Assembly: GCA_963514095.1 (NCBI GenBank)
Contig: OY741270.1
Span: 16,652,554-16,716,553, forward strand
Source: Eutrigla gurnardus
Taxonomy: Eukaryota > Chordata > Actinopteri > Perciformes > Triglidae
Length of the DNA stretch: 64,000 bases
Direction of reading: 5' to 3'
Part shown: positions 33,881-45,596 of the stretch, one piece after another
Position numbering within the stretch: position 1 is the stretch's first letter
Layout of the letters: each line of letters begins with the position of its first letter
The notes under the pieces: generated by a model
Databases searched by the model: none
Seen by the model: only the letters and a program-made list of their open reading frames with translations
What the model was told of the DNA's origin: nothing
Program-made: the position numbers and the translations under genes

Positions 33881-34383
33881 GTGAGTATGTTCATCTTTTA
33901 TCCTTCCTCTTTACATCAGTGACATGATCCACAGCCTCCAGAGGATCATGAGTGATTGAACGTGCAATTTTTTGATTAATGCACGAAGGCATGACCTGGA
34001 TTTAAATGGGGAAACGGCGTCATGTGTGCACAAGTGCATGTCTGAGAGGTCTCGGCATGTATTTTTAATGTTGCCTTTTACCGTAATGAAAGCAGAGGAT
34101 GTGCTGTCGGAAAGATGTGAGTGCGTCCGTTCTTCTAGGAAGACGTGGTATAAAGAAAAGTGCTACACATTAGATTGGTTATGTATTTATTTTATGTCAG
34201 GTCCGTTTTAAAGCTTTAGTTGTTTCTGAATACCTTGAGGAAATGTGGGTCTCCATCTGCTTGTAAATCAGTTAATATTTGCCTCTTCACAGCAGTTTAT
34301 ACACACATCCATCTTCCACATATTTCTGCTCCTACTTCTAACTGCTAACTGTTCGAATATTCTAACAATTCCTGTCTTTTTAT

Positions 34384-34400
34384 CCCCCCCCCCCCCCCCC
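34384..34400 (+). repeat. Poly-C run (17 C)
   Basis: A homopolymer immediately followed by an A-rich run. It is a likely site of length polymorphism. Confidence 0.9.
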
Positions 34401-36506
34401 ACCAAAAAAAAATCAATATGTTTCTTCAAAAGCTAAATCATGAGGCTCTAATCCAGTTTCGCCCCCTCTTGTTGATTAAGTGGAAATGACAAAACCACAG
34501 ACGGATTAAGCAGCGAAGCGTGATTTTAACGAGTCCATCCAGTCCCCACAGATTCTACGAGGTGCTGCAACAATTGTACAAAGGTGCTGGCTCACTGAAA
34601 AAAAACATGAAAGTAGTCACCCTAAAAAAAAGTAATGGTTTGGTGGGTTAGGAAAAAATCGTGACTGGATTATAGATAACAAGACTTGACTGTTTTGGTT
34701 GAGCTATTTGCCCTTAAATTGTCAATAGTGATTTGGAAGTTGTCCAGCAGGGATGTACTATACGGCATCAGATCAAATCCTTTATGTGTCCATGTATTAG
34801 ATTTGAACAGCATGATTTGAACAGCATGGAGGCTGTTCAAACCTTTGTTTTTGCAGACAAATGTGATATCAACCAAGAGAAAATTGGGCGTGTTACGAGC
34901 ATAGAGGCTCAAACAGCAGCAGACACTCATATTTAAAATATTCTTCATACACAAGTGAGTTTATTGTTAGATCATTATCCAAATGATGGGGCACTAATGA
35001 AATGTTGTTGTCCCTCATAAAAACAAACCCCCCGAAGCATTAAGCATTATTTTATTCCCTGAAGCAGCTGCCAAAACCACTGGGGCGTTCATAAGCGGAT
35101 CATAATATTCATTTAATGATCAGCATTTCTCATTGGAGAAGCGATGTAGCCTAATTCATTTTTGTATTTGTTTTAAACTCACAGGAGAGAAAACATTTAG
35201 ACATTGAATAAACAAAAACAAAAATCAGAAACCTACACTCTGCATTAGCGAGTACAGGCTACATTCTTACTTTTATGTGCCACCAACACTGACACACTGA
35301 TAAATATTTCAGGTCGCATGTCTGGAGGCTGATCTCACATGTGAACCTTTATATTCCTGTCTTGTTCTCCTCCACTGCCTGGTACACAGAATGATTCAAG
35401 CATTTCTTATGTCCTCATCCTGAACGTCACATATGCAGGAATGTTCACCATGGGTCAGCGGGCTGACTACATCATGCACAAACTGTTGTGCCAAAAAGCT
35501 CTGGGCTGATTTGCATATCATACATACTCACCGCGCAGACACACATGGTGTCCTTTGCCTCTCTTTTGCTCTCTCCTTCTTCTCGTTTGGTCTCTCATCT
35601 TATTTCACTTTCTTCCACAAATGACACACACACACACACACGCTGTGTTGCTTTCGTGTTTCTGCTGGGCTGCAAACAAAGGAGAGTGTAAAGGTTATGT
35701 GTGTCTGGGAGGCCTGGTGGGGGCCAGTGTATGGAGCCACTACTGCATAGGAGCACTGATGGCCAGGCGCCAGAAGACCTGCAGGAAGCCGCCCTTCAAC
35801 ATGTCCACCTTTGGATTCACAGTATGGAGGCTTAGGACAGATTTGTGCCATACCTCTCCTGTCCTCACTCACAGGCTGGCCACTGTTAATCACTGGATCA
35901 ATGACCATTACTTATGCATAGCTTAATGCATTTCAGGAGGCAGTCTAAAACTCTAAGGACTACTTTGTTACGTTCAATGATAAAGAGGAAGCTGTAAAGC
36001 AACGTTTTCTTGAATTCTTTGGTGAAACCTTATGGCTGGAGCGTGTGGTCAACGTGCTTCATTGCAGATCACATAACATGTCAATTATTTTGTTAAACAC
36101 ACTAAATTAAAAATCCATCTCGCTGTCGACTCAAACCATCTCTATAACATGCAGCCTATCAGTCAGTATTAGGGCAACACTGTTGTTTGGCGCGTAGGAA
36201 GCACACATGATTTCCTTCCTGTTGTGTTATTGTCGGCGTTGGCACCGCTGTCATGCTTTATTTCCCTGTGAATAGTCTGCAATTCACAAATACTGGTGTC
36301 AGACATTCGAATATTTCTCACACAGTGTTGTGGCGACTAAATATCATGTTGGTGATGAGTTACATAGGCCCTTTTAAAATAAAGGATTCCTATGTTCACT
36401 GGTCACATAAGCATAAAGACGTTGAAGCTCACGATGCTTCACTTAGTTTTGCTGTCTATTAGGGTTTAAGTTTGAGTTCTAGTCAGCGGCTGCTGGCTGC
36501 AGGCAT

Positions 36507-36542
36507 GCTAACGTTAGCTGCAGCTGCTGTGCTAACGTTAGC
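36507..36542. repeat. Two copies of the palindrome GCTAACGTTAGC, 24 bp apart
   Basis: Perfect 12-bp palindromes lie at 36507-36518 and 36531-36542. The spacer tgcagctgctgt contains an E-box-like CAGCTG. The words may be regulatory sites or a small satellite-like unit. The same GCTAAC/GTTAGC theme appears loosely elsewhere in the window. Confidence 0.6.
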
Positions 36543-38303
36543 CAATGCTAGCTACAGCTGGTGTGGGGGATTAAGCTTTCAGACTCTGTATGTTCTAGAC
36601 GTGTGCGAGTGTCCGTGTCGAGTTTTGAATGCGACAGTTTCTGCCGCTCTGACTCCCTCACTCCACTCTGACTGAACAAGCTGCACCGCTCTCTCTTTTC
36701 CCTTTTCTCTATACGCTCTGATGCTCTCTCGCCCAGATACACTCCCAGGTATCGAAATTTGGTACCGATTGATTTAACGCTAACTGGAACTCGGTAGCAT
36801 CGATGAAAAGTAAGTTACATTAAATTGATGGAAGAGGTCTCACCCTTAACGAACAACACTTCTTTCTTTCCTGCCCTGCACATCAAGACAGTATTTTTTC
36901 CAAAGGAGAGAGACATATTTTTTTAATAAATGATACTGAGATTTTGCAATGGTTTATTCCAACCAATTGTTCATTTTTCATATTATGATCTCCTCTTGCT
37001 ACTCAAAAATAGAGGAGGAGCAACCTCCTCTTCCATATGGACCGGCCTCCTCTACTGTGTAACCAAGTCACAATTCATGCAGTATGCCCCCAGAAATTCT
37101 GCAGCATTGTCTGTGTTTTTCAAACCATTTTTTTGTCTGACCAGACAGCGTCAAATTGCTCTTCCCCACCGTACGTCACGCTTGATACCAAAATGCATCC
37201 ATAAAAAGTCCAGAAAGAGGCTACAGCAGACCATTTTCACTATTTATAGTGATGCCGAGTCCATATTTAACCCACACTCCTGAATTCTGAGTGTACCATT
37301 AAGACGCTTCCTGCTTTGAGTTGGAAGCTATTAGCAAGCTTGACTTGCTCTACCTGTTGAGGTCAAGGGGTAGAACTATGTGTGTATGTGTGTGAAAGCT
37401 TAGCAACACAAAAGTCATCAGTGAGTCAGGAATATTGTTTGTTTCTCAAATCAGTCGTGTTAGCTGGTGTAGATTGGTTCAAATGTTTACCCTTCTCAAA
37501 ACAGTTTAGAAACCAATGTGACATTTAACCTCATGGTGAGGGTAAACAATATGAACTAAATAGAGAATAACGTGGGAATCTGGGTGATATGTTATGACAT
37601 GCCACTCTACAACAAGATGAGGGACAAATCCTGCAGGAGGACCCCCCTCAGTGCCTGGAATGTTATTTGTGTGGGCCTCAGGCCGGCGCTGGCACTCCTG
37701 CTAACCTGGCACTGTCAAACAAATGCCAATGAGTGAGGAAGTTATTTCTCAATTACCATGTAGTGATTACAGCCAAAGCATTGTATTGTGGGTTGAAATT
37801 ACGATTTCGATTTTAGGAGGAGCTCTGCAGGAGGGAGAGCAGTTAGGAGAGATTTTTCTCGGTACATGAGACACAGGAGAAGCAGAAGAATCGGAATATG
37901 TTTTATTGCTAATTTGTTTTCACAAGCAATGGAAATTACTTTGCGCATTGGTACATAACAGTAAACATACTTACTATATAAGAGAAAATAAAAACAAAAG
38001 CAAGTATTACAAAAGTCAAGAAATGTAGAGAAATGCATTGTCCCAATGCTATTTGAAAGCTGTTAATCTGCCCACATGTGTGCCGGTCCACCCACATCCA
38101 TTTGTCGGCTCTAGCTGACAGCCCGGAGGTACAATTGCCACAAACCACATGGAGGATTCTCTCTGTGGGGCTGATCTTCCCCCAAACTTCCCTGCTTCCA
38201 ACTGAGTTCCTCAAATGATCTCTGCCTCCCTGAAAGTGGTTTATACCGCTATCGTTGTGGTGATCATTTTCAATAGTAGGCTTATGGTTTTCGAAATCCA
38301 TAG

Positions 38304-38336
38304 GTCTTGAAAGGTCATGCACAGACCTTTCAAGAC
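38304..38336. other. 13-bp perfect hairpin
   Basis: gtcttgaaaggtc (38304-38316), the loop atgcaca, then the exact complement gacctttcaagac (38324-38336). It lies about 1.7 kb upstream of the chrm5 coding exon. No RNA class is recognised. Confidence 0.55.
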
Positions 38337-38845
38337 AGCAGATGCTGGGCTGCAACATGGTGCTGAAATCCCCACAATTTTAAAGATAGGTACCAGTTAT
38401 GCAATGACCAGGTATTTCCTGAGAGACCGATGAGAGAACTTATCTCAACTGATTGTGTGGAACAGGGTTAGCCTCATGCTCAAACACACCACTCGGTTTT
38501 CCACACAGAATACAATCATAAGCACATACAAATGTTCTCAAACAGAAGATAGAAGATATAATCTTGCTTCAACGCATTTGATAAAAAAAACCCTCGAGGC
38601 AAGAGTGACCACATGGCACTGTCATGCATTTGTAGGTCATGAGAGGCGAGCCATCAAGACATGGAAATTTCCCCTGGGTTTTGTTTCGAGCACACAGGTC
38701 CAGGTTGCCGTGAATAGCCCCTCATCCACTATCGATTGGTGTGTCCAACACCCCCGGGATAAAATGTGCACCCACACCACTGCTCTGACCTGAGGATGAG
38801 GGGACCATATGTGCTGTGAGTTTCCATATGTGGAGGGTGTGTGCT

Positions 38846-38857
38846 GCCCTCTACTGG
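38846..38857 (-). promoter_or_regulatory. CTCF-like motif
   Basis: The minus strand reads CCAGTAGAGGGC followed by AGCA. It matches every position of the CTCF core consensus CCASYAGRKGGC. It lies 1.2 kb upstream of the chrm5 coding exon. Binding is not shown by sequence alone. Confidence 0.4.
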
Positions 38858-39891
38858 TGCAGGGTTTGTAGTTACGTGTGAGTGCTATACATACCTTTTT
38901 CATAATATTTGACACTTGAGAAACTTTTTAAACATTGTGTGTTGACTAGTTAGTGACTTATAAAGTTCAATCCTTATTAAGAAAAGACCAGGAAATATGA
39001 CTTGATGTACTGAGTTGTATACACAAGCTGCTGTGGTCGGCTTTGCAGACAAAAAGACACCTGAAAGTAGGTGTTTAAGCGATGTTTTAGAGAGGGAATT
39101 GACCACACAAAGACTGTCTTACAGTAAGTGAAAATGGTTCTGTTTAAAGACGTGTTGAGGACATGATGCAGGACACGGGAAGTGCAGTTGCAATTTGGGC
39201 ACAGACTGCATTGAGTTACAGTATCAGAATGTATCAAGTTTAGTTTTCACACTTATATCCAAGTCTCATTTCATGTCTTGATTTCCTCTTGCATTATTTC
39301 AGGGAAAAAGATGTAGTTGCATTTGACAAATAAATTCCTCATCATTTAATTCATTTGTTGAGCCTTTCATGATAGCGACTACGCTATACTAATATATTTC
39401 CATGCTGCAAGGCACATCCCAATCATTCTGTGCATTAATTACTGTGTATACTGAATGGATGCAGAAGAACAAAAATCAATATAATCAATATGTTGGAGAA
39501 TGAAGTCTAATTAACCAGAATTATCAATATCATTAAGACATGGCCATCTAGGGTTTGTGCACTATTAATATAAGGGCGCAGATTTAGAGCAAGGAAGAAA
39601 ATTATGTAATGACCTGGATTTTGAAATGTGCCACAGATGTTTGCAGAAATTGCCTAAAACACACCATATGGGTAAACTCACATGAGCTTGATCTAATTGT
39701 GTGAGCTGTGTAAAACTGCATAGCTGCGTACAATGGCTTAATGACATACTTCTAGTAGATGCAACGGACAAATAAATCTGTTAAGGATGTATGACCAACA
39801 CAGGTTTGATATTTAATTTAAAAGAGCAAAACATAAAGCTTATATATTCTCCTTAGTGTCAAGCCATGTGTGATACTCAACATGCTAAAGT

Positions 39892-39903
39892 GCCATCTCG
39901 TGG
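39892..39903 (-). promoter_or_regulatory. CTCF-like motif
   Basis: The minus strand reads CCACGAGATGGC, one mismatch from CCASYAGRKGGC. It is 61 bases before the chrm5 leader exon and in the same orientation as the stronger match at 38846. Confidence 0.3.
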
Positions 39904-39963
39904 CTAAAAATGTTACTTTTTTTAAAGGGATAAATAATAACGTTTCCCTTCTTTTCTTACCAG

Positions 39964-40034
39964 GAGATCTTTCCTGAAAATGACAAACCCAAACACTCTT
40001 GTCATGGTTGGATGTCAATAAACACAAGAAGACC
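39964..40034 (+). other. chrm5: chrm5 5' leader segment with two uORFs
   Basis: A pyrimidine tract and CAG at 39961-39963 mark a splice acceptor 71 bases before the start codon. Two out-of-frame AUGs lie in the leader. The first begins at 39980 and stops at 40019-40021 (13 codons). The second begins at 40012 and stops at 40054-40056, overlapping the true start. There is no in-frame AUG upstream of 40035. Confidence 0.55.
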
Positions 40035-41615
40035 ATGGAGGGAGAGAGTGTCCTGAACTCCACTGTAAATACCAGCACCATGGACATCCACCTGGTCACT
40101 CACAGTCTCTGGGAGGTGATTACTATAGCGACCGTGTCGGCTATCGTCAGCCTCATCACCATTGTGGGGAATGTTCTGGTGATGCTCTCCTTTAAGGTCA
40201 ACAGCCAGCTGAAGACGGTGAATAATTACTACCTGCTGAGTCTGGCAGCTGCTGACCTCATCATCGGCGTCTTCTCCATGAACTTGTACACCTCATATAT
40301 ACTAATGGGCTACTGGGCCTTAGGGAACCTAGCCTGTGACCTGTGGTTGGCGCTGGACTATGTAGCCAGCAACGCCTCAGTCATGAACCTGCTGGTGATC
40401 AGTTTTGACAGATATTTTTCCATCACCAGGCCTCTGACCTACAGGGCCAAGCGGACCCCCAAACGAGCTGGGATCATGATAGGTTTGGCCTGGATGGTGT
40501 CACTTATTCTGTGGGCCCCACCTATTCTCTGCTGGCAATACTTTGTGGGGAAAAGGACTGTCCCCGAGAGGCAATGCCAGATCCAGTTTTTCTCTGAGCC
40601 TGTGATCACGTTCGGCACAGCTATTGCTGCCTTTTATATCCCTGTATCAGTCATGACAATCCTATACTGTCGAATATACAAGGAGACAGAGAAGAGGACC
40701 AAAGATCTGGCGGAGCTGCAGGGGATTAACTATTCCACTGACCCTGCAGTCGCCCAGCCTCAGAAGACCATTATCAGATCCTGTTTTAGCTGTAAATTAA
40801 GGTCAGCTTCGCATGACAGGAATCAAGCCTCTTGGTCCTCCTCCAGCAGAAGCAATGCGGCCAAATCAGCAGCCGCCACCAACGACGAGTGGTCCAAAGC
40901 CGGTCAGCTGACCACCTTCAACAGTTACGCCTCATCGGAGGATGAGGAAAGGCCCGTGTCTCCGGGGGGCTTCCAGCCCTCTTTCAGGAACCAGGCTTGT
41001 GAGACCATCAAGGGCGGCGTGGGGAGTGAGAGCGAGCAGCTCAGCAGCTATGAAGAGGATAGCTTCTTCCATACACCACCCAAAAGCAACTCTCAGAGGA
41101 GCGGCAAGTGTGTGTCTTACAAGTTCAAGCCTGTGGCCAAAGACACGCACGCAGAGCACAGCAGCAAAAACGGAGACACCAAAATGGCGTCGTCGACGTT
41201 CTCCTCGGCCGAGTCCATGAGCGTCCCGTCCACCGCCTCGGCGGCTAAGCCCATAGACGCCACGCTGAAGAACCAGATCACCAAGAGGAAGAGGATGGTG
41301 CTGATCAAGGAGCGGAAGGCAGCACAGACTCTCAGCGCCATCTTGCTGGCCTTCATCCTGACGTGGACGCCGTACAACATCATGGTGCTTATCTCCACCT
41401 TCTGCTCAGACTGCATTCCCCTTTCACTCTGGCATCTGGGCTACTGGCTGTGTTACGTCAACAGCACCGTCAACCCCATGTGCTACGCCCTTTGTAACAA
41501 GACTTTCCAAAAGACCTTCCGTATGCTCTTGCTTTGCCAGTGGAAGAAGAAAAGGATTGAGGAGAAACTATACTGGTATGGACAAAACCCTGTGGTCAGC
41601 TCCAAACTGACATGA
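40035..41615 (+). CDS. chrm5: Muscarinic acetylcholine receptor M5
   Basis: A Gq/11-coupled acetylcholine GPCR of the plasma membrane, 526 residues in a single coding exon, close to the 532 of human CHRM5. The start MEGES at 40035 has a strong Kozak context (accATGG) and matches the human N-terminus. N-glycosylation sequons lie at residues 8-10 and 12-14. TM1 begins near residue 27. The ligand-binding Asp is D108 (LALDY), and DRY is at 125-127. A long, poorly conserved third intracellular loop runs from about residue 215 to 440 and is rich in Ser and acidic residues. TM6 carries [12 protein letters not shown]7 carries NPMCY, and the short tail is rich in Lys ([13 protein letters not shown]). 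M1/M3/M5-type signatures such as [13 protein letters not shown] and [15 protein letters not shown] fit M5 best. The frame is intact. A splice acceptor 71 bases upstream implies a separate 5' UTR exon. Confidence 0.97.
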   Translation: MEGESVLNSTVNTSTMDIHLVTHSLWEVITIATVSAIVSLITIVGNVLVMLSFKVNSQLKTVNNYYLLSLAAADLIIGVFSMNLYTSYILMGYWALGNLACDLWLALDYVASNASVMNLLVISFDRYFSITRPLTYRAKRTPKRAGIMIGLAWMVSLILWAPPILCWQYFVGKRTVPERQCQIQFFSEPVITFGTAIAAFYIPVSVMTILYCRIYKETEKRTKDLAELQGINYSTDPAVAQPQKTIIRSCFSCKLRSASHDRNQASWSSSSRSNAAKSAAATNDEWSKAGQLTTFNSYASSEDEERPVSPGGFQPSFRNQACETIKGGVGSESEQLSSYEEDSFFHTPPKSNSQRSGKCVSYKFKPVAKDTHAEHSSKNGDTKMASSTFSSAESMSVPSTASAAKPIDATLKNQITKRKRMVLIKERKAAQTLSAILLAFILTWTPYNIMVLISTFCSDCIPLSLWHLGYWLCYVNSTVNPMCYALCNKTFQKTFRMLLLCQWKKKRIEEKLYWYGQNPVVSSKLT

Positions 41616-42710
41616 ACAATTCTTCTTTTCTTTTTTTTTAAGATGGTGTGTGATCATGTCTGTAAATTATATGTTTGTAATGATAATCTTGGCTTTAAGA
41701 ACTTGAATTCTACACAGTATTAAAAAGTGAAAATACAATATCAAGGGGGTGGTTCGATTTATAATGTTGCTCATTAATCGGTAGGTGTGCTACAGTGTAG
41801 TGTATGTTAATTACTGCTCGGACTTAAAATGGAACATTATAACATTGGCCCAAAATAATCAGTGACATTGTAAATAGATTTTAAAAACATTACAAAAATA
41901 CCAGTATTTCCCTCACATTGATGCTTATGCAGAATATGCATCTGATAACTGCTCAGATGATTTCATATCGTACTGTATTTGTATTCAAGATGCACAATTT
42001 GATATCTTTAGCACGATAAAATTGCTCTAATCTAATAATTTACACTGTATATTGGTTTAAAATAATAATAAAAAAAAAAATGCCAGTATCCTCCCCAGAA
42101 TGAATGCTCTCGCACCCAAAATGTAATTTGCAATTTTATTCTGTAGGTATTGTGTTTGTATTGAGGATGCGTATTTTTAAATTGATATTTTAATTGTCAA
42201 GGGCTAATATGTGTCGTCATGGTGTCCGAGCCTGCTTGCTATGTCAAGATTGTAACTTGATGGTTATCAAAGCCTTTTCACATGTGCCATAGTCATTTGT
42301 CAGTCTTGTTGTTTTCACATTTCATGTTCGCCATTTTTCTCTTTGGCAAAATCTCAGTGGAAAATAACTGCATAAATTAAGATTAAAAAATGTAACAATT
42401 AATTCCAAACTGAACCCCTTCTGGTCGACCCCACAACACCTACAAACCAAAAGACTTGTTTTGTTCAAACTACATGGCGAACTGTGTGTCAATGTTTACA
42501 ATGAGGACATTGTGCAAGATTAAAGAACACATCGTTTATTATAATCTGTTCATTAGTTTTCATCCTCAGGATATTTTGTTTGAGCATTGAAATACAGTAT
42601 CTGTTTTCTCTGAACTACTGTACCCAAATCCATATGTCATCACATCTTCATTGTATTTCTGGCAAACTTGTAATGTACTGTGGCAAATAAAATGCTGGTA
42701 GTGAAATGTT
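41616..42710 (+). other. chrm5: chrm5 3' UTR
   Basis: A/T-rich non-coding sequence after the stop. AATAAA signals occur at 42686-42691 and 42746-42751, giving a 3' UTR of about 1.1 kb. The facing fibrinogen-like gene stops at 43032, so the two transcripts converge and may nearly meet. Confidence 0.55.
42686..42691 (+). terminator. chrm5: Candidate poly(A) signal of chrm5
   Basis: AATAAA in 'gcaaataaaatgctgg'. A second copy lies 60 bases downstream. ATTAAA variants at about 42380 and 42519 are possible earlier sites. Confidence 0.5.
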
Positions 42711-43031
42711 CCGTTGTGTAAGCATTGGATGGGAGATGACATGCAAATAAAACATACTTTACGAGTGTCATAAGGTAAAATGTGACACTTCTGTGATAAG
42801 TGTCACGCAACACTTTTGTGATAACTGTGATAATAAAGAAATCTGCACTTGCAATTTGGGGAATAATGCGATGCTTTTGCTTCTTGTAATGAATACAACA
42901 TAGTGAACTGAATGTCCAGCTTAATAGCTACTAGGAGAAAATGAGTGATGTAGCATTCTGTCATGTTTGTTGCAAAGAATACGAGACTCTTAACCCTCAA
43001 TAGGTGCTAAACCCAGTGTCATACAGTGTCC

Positions 43032-44583
43032 TTATAGCTCATCCTTCTTGCATTCTCCACTTTGAATCAGTTTAACTGTGTCTGAAGGTCTCACCATCAT
43101 CCATGCATATTTGCACAGTCGCTCCTTGTTGCAGTCCTTCTGCCAGTAGATGACATTCCTGCGATTGAGGTTGGCCCCAGCGCAGGCGTCGTACCACCAG
43201 CCTCCTCCCGGCACCCCCTGAAACTCCAGCTTCGCACAGTTTTGGAAGTAGTTGTCATTGTCTCTGTCTTTGGTGGTGAATCTCTGGTTGTCATGCAGGT
43301 AGTTCTCCGTGTCCAGGGTCAGAGCGTCGACGGCCGTGCCCTGGAACAAACCCAGCCTCAGCCTGTATGCTGATGATTCACCCTCCACCAGGAATGGGTC
43401 GTACTCCCCCGTTTTGGTGACGGCGTCTCGGTCCACTAGTTTTACTCCCAGTGTGTAGCGCCCAGGGCCGCAGGTGAGCTGATGGAGGTATTCGTTTCCG
43501 AGCCAGTGATCGCCGGTTACAGCCCCGAAGCCCTCCTTGTACTCGGCCCAGGTACGATCGAAGTTCACACTGCTATTGACGGTGATATGCTGCACCACGG
43601 TCCAGCCTCCCTCCTGCATGGCACAGTAGGCCACGATGGGGGAGTCACCTGGTTGGATCAGGTACACCCCGTCTCTGGCCTGGCCCGAAGAGGTCATCAG
43701 CATTTCATGGCAGTCTCTGGGCAGTACTGTGGGGTAAGTTAACAAATCAGTCATAACTGTGCGGGAGATATGTCCAGATTTCTATCCATTTGATGCAACA
43801 GTTGTGTTCAAAGTCTCCAAAAGTAACATTGTAAGGCAGTATTCCCTTCTGACATCTATTATTTCATGTCTTACATTTTGTCTTGATTCCGAGATCTTCT
43901 TATTTAATTCTGGGCAAGTAACGGAATAACCGTATATCCTAAAATGTTACTAATTTGCTCCTTTTATTCCTATAATTTGACAATGTACAAATACTTTAGC
44001 GCTCCCAGTGGTGGTGTCGAAGGCTGCGGTGTAGTAAACAGCAATGCCAGCAATGAGTCATTACTGCACACCACTATTTCTCAATGTCTCCCAGGTAAAC
44101 ATGTTATCAATTGTCTGTCAGATAAACTGCTTCTAAGATACACAAATCACCTCGCAGGACAAACCGTAACACGTAACAATAATGAGTCACTAGGCAATTT
44201 GGGTCTACGGGCTGGAATTTGACCCTCGGGAGAATCCACACAGATAATCGGTGATAAAGGTTATTCAAAATGTAAAAGCAATCACAGGACTGTTCACATA
44301 AAGCAAACGTTGTACCTCTATCATCAACAAGAGTCTGGAAGTTTTGAAAGTATGTGCATTTCAAATCCAAATCAAACAACTGCATACAAAATACAATATA
44401 GAGCTCAAACGGCAAAAAGTTACACAATCAAATACCTCTCATTCCACCATTTAGGACCAGGTTGTGCTCATCTGGGGGAAGGAGATTCAGGTTCTCAGCT
44501 TGCAGATGTTTCATGTCAACTCCAGTTGAACTTAGCAGCACCAGCAGGGCCAGCGCCGGCAGCCAACATCTCACACACTTCAT
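43032..44583 (-). CDS. Secreted-type fibrinogen C-terminal domain protein with KDEL tail
   Basis: Two coding exons on the minus strand, 44583-44436 (148 nt) and 43726-43032 (695 nt), give 280 residues. The phase matches (G|TA) and the splice sites are good. Residues 1-20 or so (MKCVRCWLPALALLVLLSS) look like a signal peptide. A linker of about 30 residues follows, with no collagen or coiled-coil segment. From residue 52 a full fibrinogen-related domain follows: LPRDC, EGGWTVVQ, the Ca2+-binding loop DRDNDNYF, NCA, GGGWWYDACAGANLN and WMMVRPSD. The last residues are GECKKDEL, a canonical KDEL ER-retrieval signal, which is unexpected for a secreted lectin-like protein. Closest relatives are probably fibrinogen-like 1 (FGL1-like) proteins, but I cannot fix the orthologue. 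A leader intron of about 64 bp (44626-44689) may exist upstream. Confidence 0.85.
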
Positions 44584-44690
44584 CCTTTGCCGCCAGACCA
44601 ACAGTGTTTAGTTAATGATGCAGTACTGTAAGCATCTGATTGCATTTTGTGAACTTTATTAACAAAACCTGCACTGAAGAATGCCTTACC
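44584..44690 (-). other. Putative 5' leader of the fibrinogen-like gene
   Basis: On the minus strand a donor CTTAAG|GTAAGG at 44690 and an acceptor TTACAG before 44625 would remove a 64-bp intron. A CATAAAG box lies a short way upstream. The intron is near the lower size limit, so the leader may instead be unspliced. From 44691 to 45233 I see nothing gene-like. Confidence 0.3.
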
Positions 44691-45233
44691 TTAAGTGAAG
44701 ACCCCTTTATGAGGCCAGTGTATGTAGTTCTATAGTATCTTCTCCCACGCTCCTATTGTAGTAGTACACTGAAAGAAAAGCACCCGATGACAAACAGGGC
44801 TGTCTACTGCGGAGGGTTCACTGAATCGCAGGCCCTTTCACGCAGCCTTCCTACGCCCGGTCACAGCTGGACTTCAGCCTCAGGTTCACATCACAATGAC
44901 AGACACCAAACCGTCTCTTATCTGGGTCAAGAGAGATAAACCCACATTTAAATGGAGAGATATGATATGTGAGCCCATATCTCTGACTTACTCAAATCAC
45001 TTCAAGACTAAAAGGGGCTGAAGTCCAGATGAGACTGAATTGAAGGGGTTTAACTGAAATGTGCCACCGTTGGTGTGGGAGTTTCTGTATGTAAGTGTAA
45101 GTAGGAAGTAGCCACAGTGTTGAGTTAAAGTACAGCACATACAGTACAGAAACATACCCTCACCAACAGAAGGAGTTGTTTTGGTTGTAACATATTAATT
45201 TCAACACCAACTCTGTCATTTAAATGTACAAAC

Positions 45234-45239
45234 TTTATT
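45234..45239 (-). terminator. katnbl1: Poly(A) signal AATAAA of katnbl1
   Basis: TTTATT on the plus strand, about 360 bases past the katnbl1 stop codon. This implies a 3' UTR from 45596 down to about 45220. Confidence 0.5.
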
Positions 45240-45596
45240 CACCATCATTAAAGAGAATAGACACACATAGCAGTGAATGAAAATGCTTACATTTACAAAA
45301 GTCTCGAAGTGTTTATGACATAACTGAAACTGCACGATGATAAAACTTTAACTCACGTTAATCATAACTCAAAAAACATCTTACTCGGTCAGAGAAAAGA
45401 CAATCAGGTCAAATTTGCCACACAAATAAATTTATATTGCACATTCTCAGTATTTCAACTGTTCAAGTTCATCTACTAGCCAATAAATACATCTTGCTAC
45501 AGATATTCCTTCAGGACAGGTACAGTACAGTGCTCCAATCGAAGCATTTTATCATTTTTTATGCAAAAAGATCCATTATCCGTCTCTATGTTGCCA

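Larger units (their letters stand above)
33881..39963 (+). other. chrm5: Putative 5' UTR intron of chrm5
   Basis: If the exon ending at 33880 belongs to chrm5, this 6.1-kb segment is its leader intron. It ends with the pyrimidine-rich acceptor 'ccttcttttcttaccag'. It holds no recognised gene. A second candidate exon with donor GAAAA|GTAAGTT lies at 36809/36810, next to the GCTAACGTTAGC palindromes, and could be an alternative first exon. Confidence 0.35.

Noticed and set aside
37936..38358. 140-codon minus-strand frame
   Set aside because: Crosses the 38.3-kb hairpin, matches nothing I know and has no splice support.
39999..40034. N-terminal extension of chrm5 starting at 39999
   Set aside because: That codon is TTG, not ATG. 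The conserved MEGES start at 40035 has a strong Kozak context and matches the human protein.
43032..44583. Intelectin as the identity of the fibrinogen-domain gene
   Set aside because: The domain has the ordinary FReD Ca2+ loop and the GGWWYDAC motif, and lacks intelectin-specific features I would expect.
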